From Cristatella mucedo (taxonomy: Eukaryota; Bryozoa; Phylactolaemata; Cristatellidae), in NCBI GenBank assembly GCA_009760855.2, contig WPIO01000045.1, positions 1,509,501-1,573,500 on the forward strand: a stretch of DNA of 64,000 nucleotides, written 5' to 3'. The notes under the pieces are model-generated. The model ran no database searches. It was not told the origin of the DNA and saw nothing but the letters and a program-made list of their open reading frames with translations. This document shows positions 20,646-31,289 of this stretch, piece by piece. Every line of letters starts with the position of its first letter. Position 1 is the stretch's first letter. A program made the translations under genes and the position numbers.

Positions 20646-21800
20646 AATCCAAGCGACGCCATTCCACTGAAACCGCTCTCCTTGGTATGTAGGATGATGT
20701 TATAGGTAGCAGTGATGGTGTTAAATCAGCTTTAGTACTCCTCAATCTGTAAGCAAAATTCAATGCTATTGATCACAGCACAAAAGATGGACAACATTGA
20801 TTTTGAAGATTTTAATTCTATGGAGCTCAAGTCTTATATATCAAATGAGTCAACTATGTAATTGCACAATAATCTCCTCTTTGCCATTTCATGCTCTTTA
20901 TTTTTGTGTAGGCTCTTAAGAAAGCGATTTAGGATTTTCAAATAGCTTGCCACCTCAATACCGATTGCACACAGCTAGAACACCATTCAAATAGTAAGGG
21001 CCCGCCAAGATTGAGTGACAAACTGAAAGCCTGCCTTGCAGATGTGTGGTCCTTGATGTTAGCCAGTTTATTTCAGCTGTACGATGATACATTTAAACTG
21101 CCCCTCATAAGAGATCCATGTCTAAACTGAAATAAGTGACTTAGAAGTTCTTCTTGGTGGGCCGTAGTGCGATCATTATTAAGTGATCATCATTTAGCTG
21201 TCCTTATTGATGACGTTACGAAATTTCTCTCAGAAGACGGTCCCAGCAACTATTCACCATGTTCGATTCCAGTCCAAGATTAGAGCCTAATCACCTCTGT
21301 GGCTGTAGAAACGTTTTACTAGATCACAGTATTACATACTAGATTACAGCAAAGTATTACTGGCAAGCATTACGAAAAAAGCAAGCCTCAGCAACTGTAA
21401 AGAATACGGTTGCAATATTTTTTTTAATCCAATAAACTCAGCCATGTCTCTTCTTTGTTACAGGAGCTGCAATGGTGTCTGTGTAATTACCTGTTAAGGA
21501 ACACAATTCTTGCTTTGCAGCAAATGTAAAGCACCTATAAAGAGATTGAGTTCTCTGAAGGCACTTTATCAAGTATATCATTATTATTGCTGTTACCCAT
21601 ATGGTCTATCACAGATCAGGTCATTCATACCTAGCGAAACTGCTGCTGTACCAGTTTCTGCCTCCTTATGCTCTTGGGTCGATTGAAAACCGTTGGCGAC
21701 ACAAGGCTCTACTTCGCCTTCGGAGACCCTGACATCCATTTCCAAAATTCTTACGAAAAAATTTCTCACCTGTTCTTACCTGCCATCTTGTTCTACTACG
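20646..21800 (+). mobile_element. LINE-B, heavily decayed
   Basis: Collinear remnants include GCCATTCCACTGAAACCGC (TETALL region, 20660), AATGCTATTGATCACAG (DxIDH, 20762), a degraded YADDTQLYL near 20955, LKLN near 21070, and TCATACCTAGCGAAACTGCT with CCGTTGGCGACACAAGGCTC near 21630-21700. It is split by a LINE-A tail at 21508-21595. Confidence 0.6.
21508..21595 (+). mobile_element. LINE-A terminal hairpin insertion
   Basis: Only the last 90 bases of LINE-A: CTTTGCAGCAAATGTAAAGC, the hairpin, TTTATCAAGTATATC and ATTATTATT. It is embedded in decayed LINE-B. Confidence 0.75.
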
Positions 21801-24132
21801 TCTAAGGTGCTCATTTCCTTGAATTCACTGTGTAATCGATTTATTTTTTAGGCGACTGGTAAGACTTCAGTCATCATTGAGTGAATAAAAGAAGCCCCGT
21901 GATGTCAAATCAGTAGTTAGTTCTAAGCTTTTGGAGCATTGTAGCCGAAGGCCCAGTCTCCGCGGGATTTAGCATGTTAGAGGAAAAACCAGAAAATCCG
22001 AGCCAGAGGAGCACGTGGTGTGACTATGGATGCCTGCGTAGGAATTAATTCGGATGGCTTGGCCGGAGCAAACATTAGAAGGACCTATGAGAAAGTGACA
22101 GAATTTCGAAGTCTATACGCTGCTAGTTTGACGGAAAGCCTGTGAAAGTCAAAGAATACGATTTGTATGATGGTTGGGAAGTCAGAGACGCAAACGAGCT
22201 CGATTCATCTTTCTTTTTGGGTGGGCGAGTTACTGGCAGCTCCCGGCCTGGAGTGTTTTTTGCCAGTGAATGCAAGTAAGCCGATAGCGCTGGCAAGCCC
22301 AGTCGAAAGGACGTGCTCATTCATTTTCTAGATATCAGCTGCTATGGATAGTGGGCTAGAGCTTTCGCTTAAGTGGCCATGCGGTACATCGAACGCACTA
22401 TTTATCGGGTTCGATATGGCATCTGGCGACTCACGCATGACTCCCCTGTCTGCTTCAGCACTGTCTCGGCTGCTTTGGATGAACATTAATCAGCTGTGAG
22501 TGAATAGTGGTGGAGGTGAGCAAGGGCCCTCACTGTGAGCCGGCCAGAGTTGCTCACAGCTGGCTGGCACTGCGTGCCAGTCGGTCTTTACTTAGGGTTA
22601 TTAGCGCCAGAATTTCACGACCCAGGTTGTCCCTTCGAGTCCTGACGGTTCTGTATTTCTCGCGGTAAGCGTAGCAGCAAACGCTCCTGTGGCGCCACAT
22701 GCATGGGGGGAGGTGCCGAATCAGCTAACCTGTAATAACTGCTTCCATAAATCAAAATTTGGCTTTGGTCTTTTAGTGAGTGACTGGAGCGATGACAAAA
22801 ATGCCTGAAGCAACCGGCAAAAAGAATTACCTCGATCACGTAGAGTCAGCTGTCTGAATGAGCCGTTCGAAGCTTCTGAAGCAGGATTCTGGACCTACAG
22901 ATGGGCCCAGGAAAACGCAGCAGAAAGCAACGGTGAGGGTTGCAGATACTACTGAGGAGAGGAGTTGGATTGGCTCCTCTGCTGAGTGGATGTGGCATTG
23001 AACCGGCAGCCGTGGCTGGATGCGTGAGCCTTGCTGACCAGCAGCCTAAGCTAGTCTGAACTCAGGAAGCACCACCGAGCCTGTGGCCTAAAAGTAAGTG
23101 GTCGAAATTTCATTCTGCTTGTGGCCGCCTATAATTCCAGAGGTTAGAGACCAGCAGGCCCTGTCTCTAGCAGCTTGCAGAACGGCAGGCATGGGAACTA
23201 ATTCCCGTGCTTGGTATAGGCGATTGCCCTGGTGGCATGCGTGTCACATACCCTGCATTGACATCTGCTGCGCCTAGTGACCCCCTTTTTGCTTTTCGTG
23301 TGTCCAAGTTCAACAGGCAACCATTGTGGCTGCACTCGATTTCACTCAATGTACTCAATGCATACAAGAAGCTGCAGGGGCAAGAACAGATCTTCGATTG
23401 AGACCCCTGGCTAAAATATTCACTTGCTTACTGGACACATTCCTCCGGCCCTTTCAGGCACGTTCAAATCCTTGCATAGTCAAGCACTCGACGGGTAGCT
23501 AGCTCTTGCTCATACACGCGTCTGCTGCACCTGGAGCTGCAATCACACTTGCAGCGTGCCAAGGCAGCTAGGCCACGAGCAGGCTGTGGGCTCTTTCAGC
23601 CTGCTGCTATCAGGTGTCTGCTGCTGCTGCTGTTCTTGCTGCTACTGCTACTGCTGCTACTCCTGGCATTTCAGCACGAGCAGCCACTTCTGGGTTTTTC
23701 GAGAGTGGGCGAGAGATGTGACTCGCGTCTGATATGGCAAATGACACACTGCTAGGGCAGCACAGGATAACACTGTGACAGCCTGTTGTAGAGTCCTTGC
23801 AGATTCTCCCTGACTACATTTAAAGCTGTTGCTCAATAGTGACGGGCTATTTTCATTGACTCCAGCCTCCTAAAAGCTTAGCGTCCGGCTGAATCATGCC
23901 GATAAGGTCCACTAGGCATGGCCTAATCACATACCTGCTCTGCCCCATTGCAGCTATTCCATTCGGCTCAGCAGCAGCAGCCCACCTAGAACGGCCGGCT
24001 AATTTCTGCATCAGATCCGAGGGCAGCTCAGCCTGCTGTTCAAAGAGCAGCAGAAACGGTGGCAGCTTCGATAAGCCAACGGACAAGGGAGGCACCTGCA
24101 TTTAGTAACGAGCTGGCTGCCGAGTTCACCTG
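21801..24132. other. upstream region of the glycosyltransferase gene
   Basis: Free of recognisable LINE/SINE sequence. At 23549-23755 a forward frame contains a leucine-only run followed by AFQHEQP. At the DNA level it resembles the membrane-anchor part of the downstream gene (CTGCTGCTACT-CCTGG ... CAGCACGAGCAGC). 5' UTR or promoter elements probably lie here but I cannot place them. Confidence 0.35.
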
Positions 24133-25608
24133 ATGATGCTGGCACCCACATCGGCTCCACGCTTGCTAGGCAGCATGGTAGCTCTCGGCCTTGTCTCCAT
24201 CGTTGCACTCTATCTGCTGCTACTACTCCTGGTACAGCAGCAGCACGAGCAGCAGCCGCCTGGCTCTTGGCTGCACCAACGTGACCCACTAGATTATGAC
24301 AGCTTGTTCAGGCGGAACGTGACCTTCGGCATCGACACGTTGAGCTCGGACACTGCTGCCGCCGTCACAACGTCCCCTTCTCGACCGTCCGAGGCGGCTT
24401 GGCAGAGAGCTGACCAGGCCAGGGCCGCCGGCGTGCTCTGCTCCAAGCTTCTGCGAGGCGACCGAGCCGAGGTGGCCCGAGCGGCCGGCGCCGTCGCCGC
24501 CGGCTCCCAGGCGTTCAAGCGCAGCGCCTCAGACGACGACGAGCGACTCGCCAACGTCACGTGCTCGCAGCTGCTGGCCGCCGGCTACGCCCGACGGCAG
24601 AGGCCGGCCAGCGAGCTCGAGGCCGGCTTCCGGCTGGCTTTCGGCATTCGCTTCCACCGGCGCTCGGCACAAGCCGAGCTGCTGCTTCGCACCGTCTACG
24701 CTCCACAGAACGTCTACTGCCTGCATGTCGACCCTGCGGCCGAGCGCATCGTGCACGAGGGCGCCCGACGGCTCGCCTCGTGCCTGCCCAACGTGCACCT
24801 GGCGCAGCCCGTGGAGAAGCGCTTCGTGTACGGCAGCGCTTCGCCTGTGCTCGCCGATCTCGCCTGCATGCGGCTGCTGCTGGCGATTGGTGGCGCCACC
24901 TGGCGCTACTTCATCAACCTCACCGGTCAGGAGCTGCCGCTGAAAACCAACTACGAGCTGGTGCGGCTGCTCATGCTGTACAACGGCAGCAACGAGCTGG
25001 AAAGCGAGCCAGGCAGTCGCTACACGTGGAGATACTCAAGATCATTCTGGTGTCGAGATGCCGCAAACGGTGAAACCGTCAGGTGTCCTAGTCCGCTGGT
25101 GCCCAAGCCTGCGATTCCTCTGCAGAGCACAACAGTGTACAAAGGCCTGGCTTACGGCTACTTCAGCCGAGCTTTCGTGGAGTTCGTGGTCAGGGAAGGT
25201 GGCATGGCAGCAATGCTGCTGTCCTGGTTCAACGACACCTACTCACCGGATGAGAACTACTGGGCGACCTTGAACCGGCTTCCGGATGCACCCGGCAGTT
25301 ATGTGGGGAAAGAATCGTTGCAACAGGCGTCTCGTGCCGTGTCCTGGATAGGAGTCAGTCCGTGCCAAGGCCAATTCGTTCGCGAGGTATGTGTGTACGG
25401 AGTAGGCGACCTTCCCCGGCTGCTCAGTCGACACGAGGCATTCGCCAACAAGTTCTCGGTTGATTACGATCCGATTGCTGCCCAGTGCCTTGCCGAGCAC
25501 ATAGCTGACCGTGCAGCCAACGAACCGCACGGTGCCGACTCGTGGCTTGTGCCCTGGTATTGGAGCGAGTACCTCCGGCTTCCTCAGATACAGGCCACAA
25601 GGACGTAG
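24133..25608 (+). CDS. beta-1,6-N-acetylglucosaminyltransferase (GT14, core-2 branching type)
   Basis: A single uninterrupted 491-codon frame. The family transfers GlcNAc in beta-1,6 linkage to build branched O-glycans in the Golgi. The protein has the layout of a type II Golgi enzyme: a short cytoplasmic tail, one hydrophobic anchor at about residues 11-34, a Gln-rich then Ala/Arg-rich stem, and a lumenal catalytic domain from about residue 165. Family landmarks are VYCLHVDP, YFINLTGQELPLKTNYELVR (259-278), YKGLAYGYFSRAFVEFV, DTYSPDENYWATLNRLP (from 368) and FANKFS. Glu374 in the SPDE motif corresponds to the catalytic base known from mouse core-2 transferase. Several NxS/T sites are present (NVT, NLT, NGS, NDT). 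The first of two adjacent ATGs is taken. It could be a core-2 (GCNT1/3/4-like) or I-branching enzyme; xylosyltransferases share the fold but not this combination of motifs. The GC-rich middle contrasts with the flanks. Confidence 0.93.
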   Translation: MMLAPTSAPRLLGSMVALGLVSIVALYLLLLLLVQQQHEQQPPGSWLHQRDPLDYDSLFRRNVTFGIDTLSSDTAAAVTTSPSRPSEAAWQRADQARAAGVLCSKLLRGDRAEVARAAGAVAAGSQAFKRSASDDDERLANVTCSQLLAAGYARRQRPASELEAGFRLAFGIRFHRRSAQAELLLRTVYAPQNVYCLHVDPAAERIVHEGARRLASCLPNVHLAQPVEKRFVYGSASPVLADLACMRLLLAIGGATWRYFINLTGQELPLKTNYELVRLLMLYNGSNELESEPGSRYTWRYSRSFWCRDAANGETVRCPSPLVPKPAIPLQSTTVYKGLAYGYFSRAFVEFVVREGGMAAMLLSWFNDTYSPDENYWATLNRLPDAPGSYVGKESLQQASRAVSWIGVSPCQGQFVREVCVYGVGDLPRLLSRHEAFANKFSVDYDPIAAQCLAEHIADRAANEPHGADSWLVPWYWSEYLRLPQIQATRT

Positions 25609-25688
25609 CCAACAGTCAGACCTCGAGGCTGCTATTTGTTACAAGCACAGTCCAGGTGTGCTTGCTCTGCAGTATAGACAAGCTGGTG

Positions 25689-25694
25689 AATAAA
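25689..25694 (+). promoter_or_regulatory. polyadenylation signal AATAAA
   Basis: A canonical AATAAA lies 81 bases after the stop codon of the glycosyltransferase, implying a short 3' UTR. Confidence 0.65.
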
Positions 25695-25699
25695 ACTCC

Positions 25700-26249
25700 G
25701 TGAAGAGTCGCTCTAGCAAGCACCGTCTGATCATATCGTGGCACTTCTGCAGGCAGTCAAGCGTGGCCAACCAATACTCGTGCATTAGAGAAGCCCACTT
25801 ACGTTGCATCTAATTGTTGAGGTGCCAACGCATGGCTCACTGATTGGCTGCAAACAGATAGGTCACAATGAATCTGACCCTCTTGCCAGCTCCGTATCAA
25901 CTTGATACACCTTGATCTAGCCACATTAGGGGCACTTGAGGTCTTCCTACATTTTTTACTTTTATTTCGTCGGTAAGAGATTGTTGGGAAGCAAGTTTCC
26001 CTAGAGTTGGTAGCAATCGCAATAGTACTCGGCGATGTAATTGCTTTCTCCTCTTTATGATCCTTTCAGCCAGCCGGGCTGCCAAGTGAAATGCCTGAGT
26101 AAGTTGAAGATTAGGATTGTGACAATTCTCTGCTGATAAAATGCCGATTAGCTAATGTTGCAAACAATAAACAGCAGATATGTATTTCTCATGTTAAACA
26201 TGAAGTCACTCAAAGACAAAGTAACTGAAAAATACTGAGAATTTTAGTA
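25700..26249. other. no gene seen
   Basis: Intergenic sequence between the glycosyltransferase 3' end and the LINE-A tail; no features recognised. Confidence 0.4.
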
Positions 26250-29240
26250 TTTATAATAATAATGCACTTGATAAAGCGCCCGAGAGAACTCAATCTCTCT
26301 CTAGGCGCTTTACATTTGCTGCAAAGGGAAATGCAATTGAATGGTGAGTAATATCATGCTTGATAAACGAACAAAATGAATAACATGGTTAGGGGTGACA
26401 TGCACAGGGTCAGCATGCAAATGTGGTTAATGGCAGCATCAGCATGCATAAGCACATCAAGGACGAATCATAGGGACCCACTAAATGCTGTCCTAAATAG
26501 GTGTGTTTCTAAGTTCTTTTTAAATGTGGTCAGATCAGGGGATGTTCTGATGCAGGTTGGGAGGGAGTTCCAGGCTTTGGGAGCACACGAATTAAATGCA
26601 CGGTCTCCAAAGAATTTAAGGTTTGTACGAGGTATTTGTAAACTGTTGGATTCCGAAAACTGGGTGGTGCAATGCTTGGCCTGATGGGGGAGTATATCTG
26701 AGAGATAGGCTGGAGCCAAAGAATGAAGTGACCTAAAAGTCAGCGACAAAACCTTGAAATCAATCCGTTGCTTGACTGGTAGCGAGTGCAGGTCGGCGAG
26801 AAGTGGTTTAATGTGGCAACTGCGACGCTCACGACAGACAAGCCTATCTGCAGAGTTTTGCACTAGCTGCAATCGCCTGATCGCACATGCTGGTAGGCCA
26901 GTAAGCAGTGAGTTGCAGAAGTCGAGACGGGATGTCACGAATGCATGGACCAACTTGGACGTGGTATCCTTATCTAAACAAGCCCGAACTTTAGCAATGT
27001 TATGAAGCTGAAAATAGGCAGATTTGACTGGAGCTGATATGGTCGTCTAACGAGAGGTCGCTTTGGAATATGACACCTAGATTTCGAGCTGATTTAACAG
27101 GAGATATGCTGGCAGAGCCAATTTTGAGTGTCAGCCTTTCCAATTTGTGGATCACACTGGGATGGCCCATAACTAGTAAGTTAGTTCTATCATCGTTTAG
27201 TATTAGAAAATTTGCTGCCATCCATGTGCGGATGTCATCCATACATGCAGCAAGTGAGTTGAGAGAATGTGAGGTGCTCGAAGGCTGGGAGGGATCAAAG
27301 TAAAGGTACAACAGAGTGTCATCCGCATAGAAGTGAAAGCCTAGACTGTGCTTGGCAATCACATCAGCAAGAGGGAGAGCATAAACCGTGAAAAGGACCA
27401 GGCCTAGCACGGAGCCCTGAGGAGCCCCATATTTCAGAATTACCTCAGATGATCTTTGTCCATTCACGTCAATTCTCTGGAGTCTCCAGCTGAGATAGGA
27501 CCTGAACCACTGCAGAGCAGTGCCAGTGATGCCCAGGCGAGATGAGAGGCGCTCTAGAAGAACTTTGTGATCGATGGTATCAAAAGCTGCCGAAAGATCG
27601 TGCAAAACAAGAAGAGACACTCTACCCATGTCTGCATTCCTAAGTAGATCGTCGTATTCCCTAAGCAATGCTGACTCTGTGGAGTGATTAGCTCTAAAGC
27701 CAGACTGGAACTTACTAGCAAGGTGTGAGGTTTTGATATACGAGTTCAGCTGGTCTGCCACGAACCGTTCCAGTGTCTTTAATAGGAATGGTAGAAGGGA
27801 GACTGGGCAGTAGTTGTTTAAGTTCTCTTGTTCTAGTGTCGCTTTCTTGAGAAGTGGCCTGACTACACTTTTTTTTAAAGGTGCTGGGACATGACCTGAG
27901 GCTAATGACATATTAATGATGTTAGTTATGCATGGCAGCAGCAGATCAATGCAGCATAGGAGCAGGACATTGGGATTAGGGTCCAGAGGACTTGTTGTCT
28001 TCCTTGATTGAGATACGAACTTCAGGACTAGATCACTAGTGACCTGCTTAAATTTAGACATTGAGGTGCAGCCAGGAATCGGGAAACAGCAGTCTAGTGG
28101 GGATGTTGTCATCGCAGGGATGGATTCCCTGATGTTGTCTATCTTCTGCACAAAGAATCAAGAGAAGCGATCGGCTAGATCATCACAAGTATCATCAGGT
28201 AAGGAGCTAATCTGGGAGCGGTTGAGGAGATGGTTTATCGTCGACATCAGCATTTTTGGATTGTGCATCTGTGATTCAACAATGTTTTTATACAAGCTAG
28301 ACTTGGCCTTTGCTAGGATCGATTGGTACGACCTCCAGTAGTCTTCATATGCCTGTCTATGGACAGTCAGTTCAGATCTTGTGTATGCTTTTTCCAGCTT
28401 TCGCTTAGTAGACCTGGCTAGTTTAATGTCTGTGGTAAACCATAGGCCGTCTGGGCAGGTGCGTACAGTGCGCTTTGTCAGAGGTGCAAACTCGTCGAGC
28501 GTGTCAGCTATTGTTGTGCTGTAGCTATCTACAAATGATGACAGATCAGAGGGAGGACTGAGCAGCAGAGGTGAAGCAGATATTCTCGCACGGACAGCAT
28601 CGATGTCAAGGGTCTTGAGGTTTCGCGATTCACAGGTTATTTTAGAGGAGGAGGTGGGCACACACTGTAGATTGAATGAGATCTGCATGTGGTCAGATAA
28701 GCAGGATTTGGTAATAATTGGCGATGACAAAGTGCAATTGTATGAGAAAATCTCGTCGAGTGTGTGACCCTTGATGTGAGTAGGGCCATGCACATGAGCC
28801 ACAAGAGACAATGAGTCAGTCAATGCACGAAATTCGGTGCTGAATGCATCAGATAAGTTATCAAAGTGAACGTTGAAATCACCCATATTGAGGAAGGATC
28901 GACTTCTTGCACATTGAATCGAAATGAAATCGGAGAAATCTGAGATAAATGAGGATTTGGCACCTGGTGGGCCATAGACTACTGCTACTATCGGTAGCTT
29001 CTTTTTGGATGAGACCAAGGCAATTGATTCAAAAGAGCTATTAAAAAGGATAATATGAGACAAAGCCGGACGTCTATGAAAGAATTTCTCGCGTTGCTTC
29101 TTTCGGAAAATTTACGAAGTATAGGTGTGCCCAAACTCCAGCAGGAGGATCCTTGGACGTTTGGCTCCCTAGTGCCAGTGCTGTATAGCGAAATCAAGGC
29201 AATAATCGCGGCGATATCAACAGGTAAAGGTGCATGAGGG
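26250..29240 (-). mobile_element. LINE-A, best-preserved copy (L2/CR1-like non-LTR retrotransposon)
   Basis: Reverse-strand element whose tail is an ATAATAATAATGC stretch at 26253, preceded by the terminal hairpin and a 3' UTR. It encodes the endonuclease-reverse transcriptase polyprotein used for target-primed retrotransposition. The 5' side is truncated inside the endonuclease domain, near 29240. No ORF1 is present. This copy is the reference for the fragments elsewhere in the window. Confidence 0.93.
26468..29063 (-). pseudogene. LINE-A endonuclease-reverse transcriptase, one stop and one frameshift
   Basis: Three open pieces (29063-28158, 28151-27000, 26953-26468) form one protein. The first holds the APE-type endonuclease second half with VAVVYGPP, MGDFNVHF (about 28871-28890) and LSDHMQISF (about 28690). 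It is separated from the second only by an in-frame TGA in RFS*FFVQKI at 28155. The second is the RT with FDTIDHKVLLERL, PQGSVLGLVLF and the catalytic HFYADDTLLYL (27316-27335). A 2-base loss at about 27033 in the SLDDHISS-VKSAYF region shifts the frame; the third piece completes the C-terminus to SGSL-stop. The N-terminal endonuclease residues are absent, so it is non-autonomous as found. Confidence 0.9.
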
Positions 29241-30415
29241 TTATATGTGACTGAAATATTTAACCATATTGAAGGTATGCTACAAAACTGAAGCGAATAT
29301 ACTACTTGCAGATTCAGCAGCGGTGCCTCGTTTTAGCCTCGATTGCACGGAGCTCCTAGCTTTTGCAATAACCATGATGGTACAGCATGTCCAGTAATGG
29401 AGGCCTTACACCAGATTAGCCGATAGACATACAAGTCAGCCTATTAGCAACGAGGTAAGCAAATATTATCCTACTAATGTCAGCTCACGAGCCCCCATGA
29501 GGATCTCAGGAACTAGTAGCAGCGTAGATTCTCTAAATTATATTATATTATATATTATATTAGGTCCGAATTATTGTCACGGATGAGAAGCAAAGCGTTT
29601 TACCGAGTTTGTGTGATATGTGCCTTTGTGCTTAACAGCTCAGGTCTACCATGCGTCATTGTCTTTACAGCTCTAGTAGTCTACTCGGCGTGTTATTGGG
29701 AGCCCTTGTATAATAGCAAGCAATCGCTGCATGTAAAATAAACAGAGGAGACAATTATTACATTAAATCTACCGACGTCGTATAGCTTGGCCACTCCAAA
29801 GCCGCTAGCACCAACTCATTCATGGGTGCTCCTTAATGAATTGAACGTGTTCGCTTGACGTGTTCTCTTTGACAAAGAGCACCTTTGTGTGTCATCTTGA
29901 TCAGTGATCCGCCATCTTTCACTTTTTCGCTGTACAGCTCACTATGGTGGCAGTATGGTTGCAAAGGTTGACAAGTTGTCCTAGGCACCAATGCCCAGGG
30001 GGCGCCAAAGGCAAAATGGATTGTGCGTTAAAACAACTTTAATAAGAGAATACCGATCTTGATTTTAAGTACGTCTCTGCATCAATAGACTTGACTATTG
30101 CTGGCTCAGCTAGTTAAGCATATTTTACAGACTTAGACCAAGCTAGGTTTAACTGGCCGTGCAAATCTGTCACACATGGCCCAGAGCTCATCGGGTCCAT
30201 ACAGTACTCTTGACAGGATAGTGTCTACTTGACAGTACACTCAGAATATTCGTCACAAAAATAGTAAGTTTGAGAAAGTGATTAGTGAGTTTGTTTTAGA
30301 CTTTCTCTTACGTAGAGACAGTGCAAATTGAGTCACCTGACGCGAGCACGTAGACGACTTTGGCACCAATCTTTCCGGGCCTTTTGTCATGCTCCCCTAG
30401 GGCTCAACCGCATCC
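29241..30415. other. no gene seen
   Basis: AT-rich, with a short TATTATATTATATATTATATTA run at about 29538. No coding or repeat signal otherwise. Confidence 0.4.
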
Positions 30416-30697
30416 ACATTTAAAAGAAACTAAAAACATATCTATATATCACAGCATTTAGTGGTTCCTTGAGGTTCGTCCTTTTCGCTCTTATGCGTGC
30501 TGACACTGTACATGCCACCACTCCAAACTTGCATGCTGACCCTGTGCATATCACCCCTAACCATGTTATTCTTTTTGTTTATCAAGCAGGATACCACTCA
30601 CCACTTGATCGTGCTTCCTTTTCAGCAAATGTAAAGTGCCTAGAAATAGATTAAGTTCTCTGAGGGCGCTATATCAAGTGCATAATTGTTGTTATTA
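30416..30697 (+). mobile_element. LINE-A 3' end
   Basis: Starts in the last codons of the RT frame (ACATTTAAAAGAAACTAAAA, then AGCATTTAGTGGTTCC). It continues through CTGACCCTGTGCATATCACC and TTTTCAGCAAATGTAAAGTG, and ends with the hairpin and a short ATT/GTT tail. Confidence 0.85.
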
Positions 30698-31289
30698 ATG
30701 TAACCTCTTCTCTTGAGACGGAGCCAAATGTGTGAAGGTGAGTGTTATTCCAGACCAGCCTCACGAACTGCATTTTTTTGTACAGACGAAGGCAGTCACC
30801 ATTTGGATCAAGGGAAAGTCTCAAGTGCTTACCCTGGAGGATATTGGCTACCTAAAGTTTGACCAAACCTCTCTTTTACATGTTATTCCGCAGCAACTTT
30901 GAACTAAGCTAGTATTATGAGGATCAATCCCTTTTCAGAACGAAGATCAAATTGCTGGAAAAGTTGATCGACCCCTGAGCACAGCCTGGTTCTATGGGCT
31001 AATGCTAATGGACAAACAATTAGCAGAACCTGGCTGGTCTACTCTCCCTCAAAACTTTCGGGGCACATTGCTTCTATTGTTTGCTCTTTCCTATGTCCAA
31101 CCAAAATTCCCGATCGTTACTTGAATTAACTAATAGGTTTAGCCAGTAGAGGAAACCTGAAAAACTAACTGTCTATGAAAGCAGCTGTTCTCAACGTCAG
31201 GCTTTACCACATAAAAAGAAACGCATAGGAGACGTCTCAAAGAAAGTGGAATAGACACTGCTGTTGAGGCACACATTTTATCGAAAAAA

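Noticed and set aside
23549-23755. small leucine-rich secreted or membrane peptide gene
   Set aside because: Low-complexity CTG repeats with no upstream or downstream support; kept only as a possible duplicated anchor.
24561-25073. 170-codon frame in another phase of the glycosyltransferase
   Set aside because: Shadow of the real GC-rich coding frame, Arg/Ala-rich with no family motifs.
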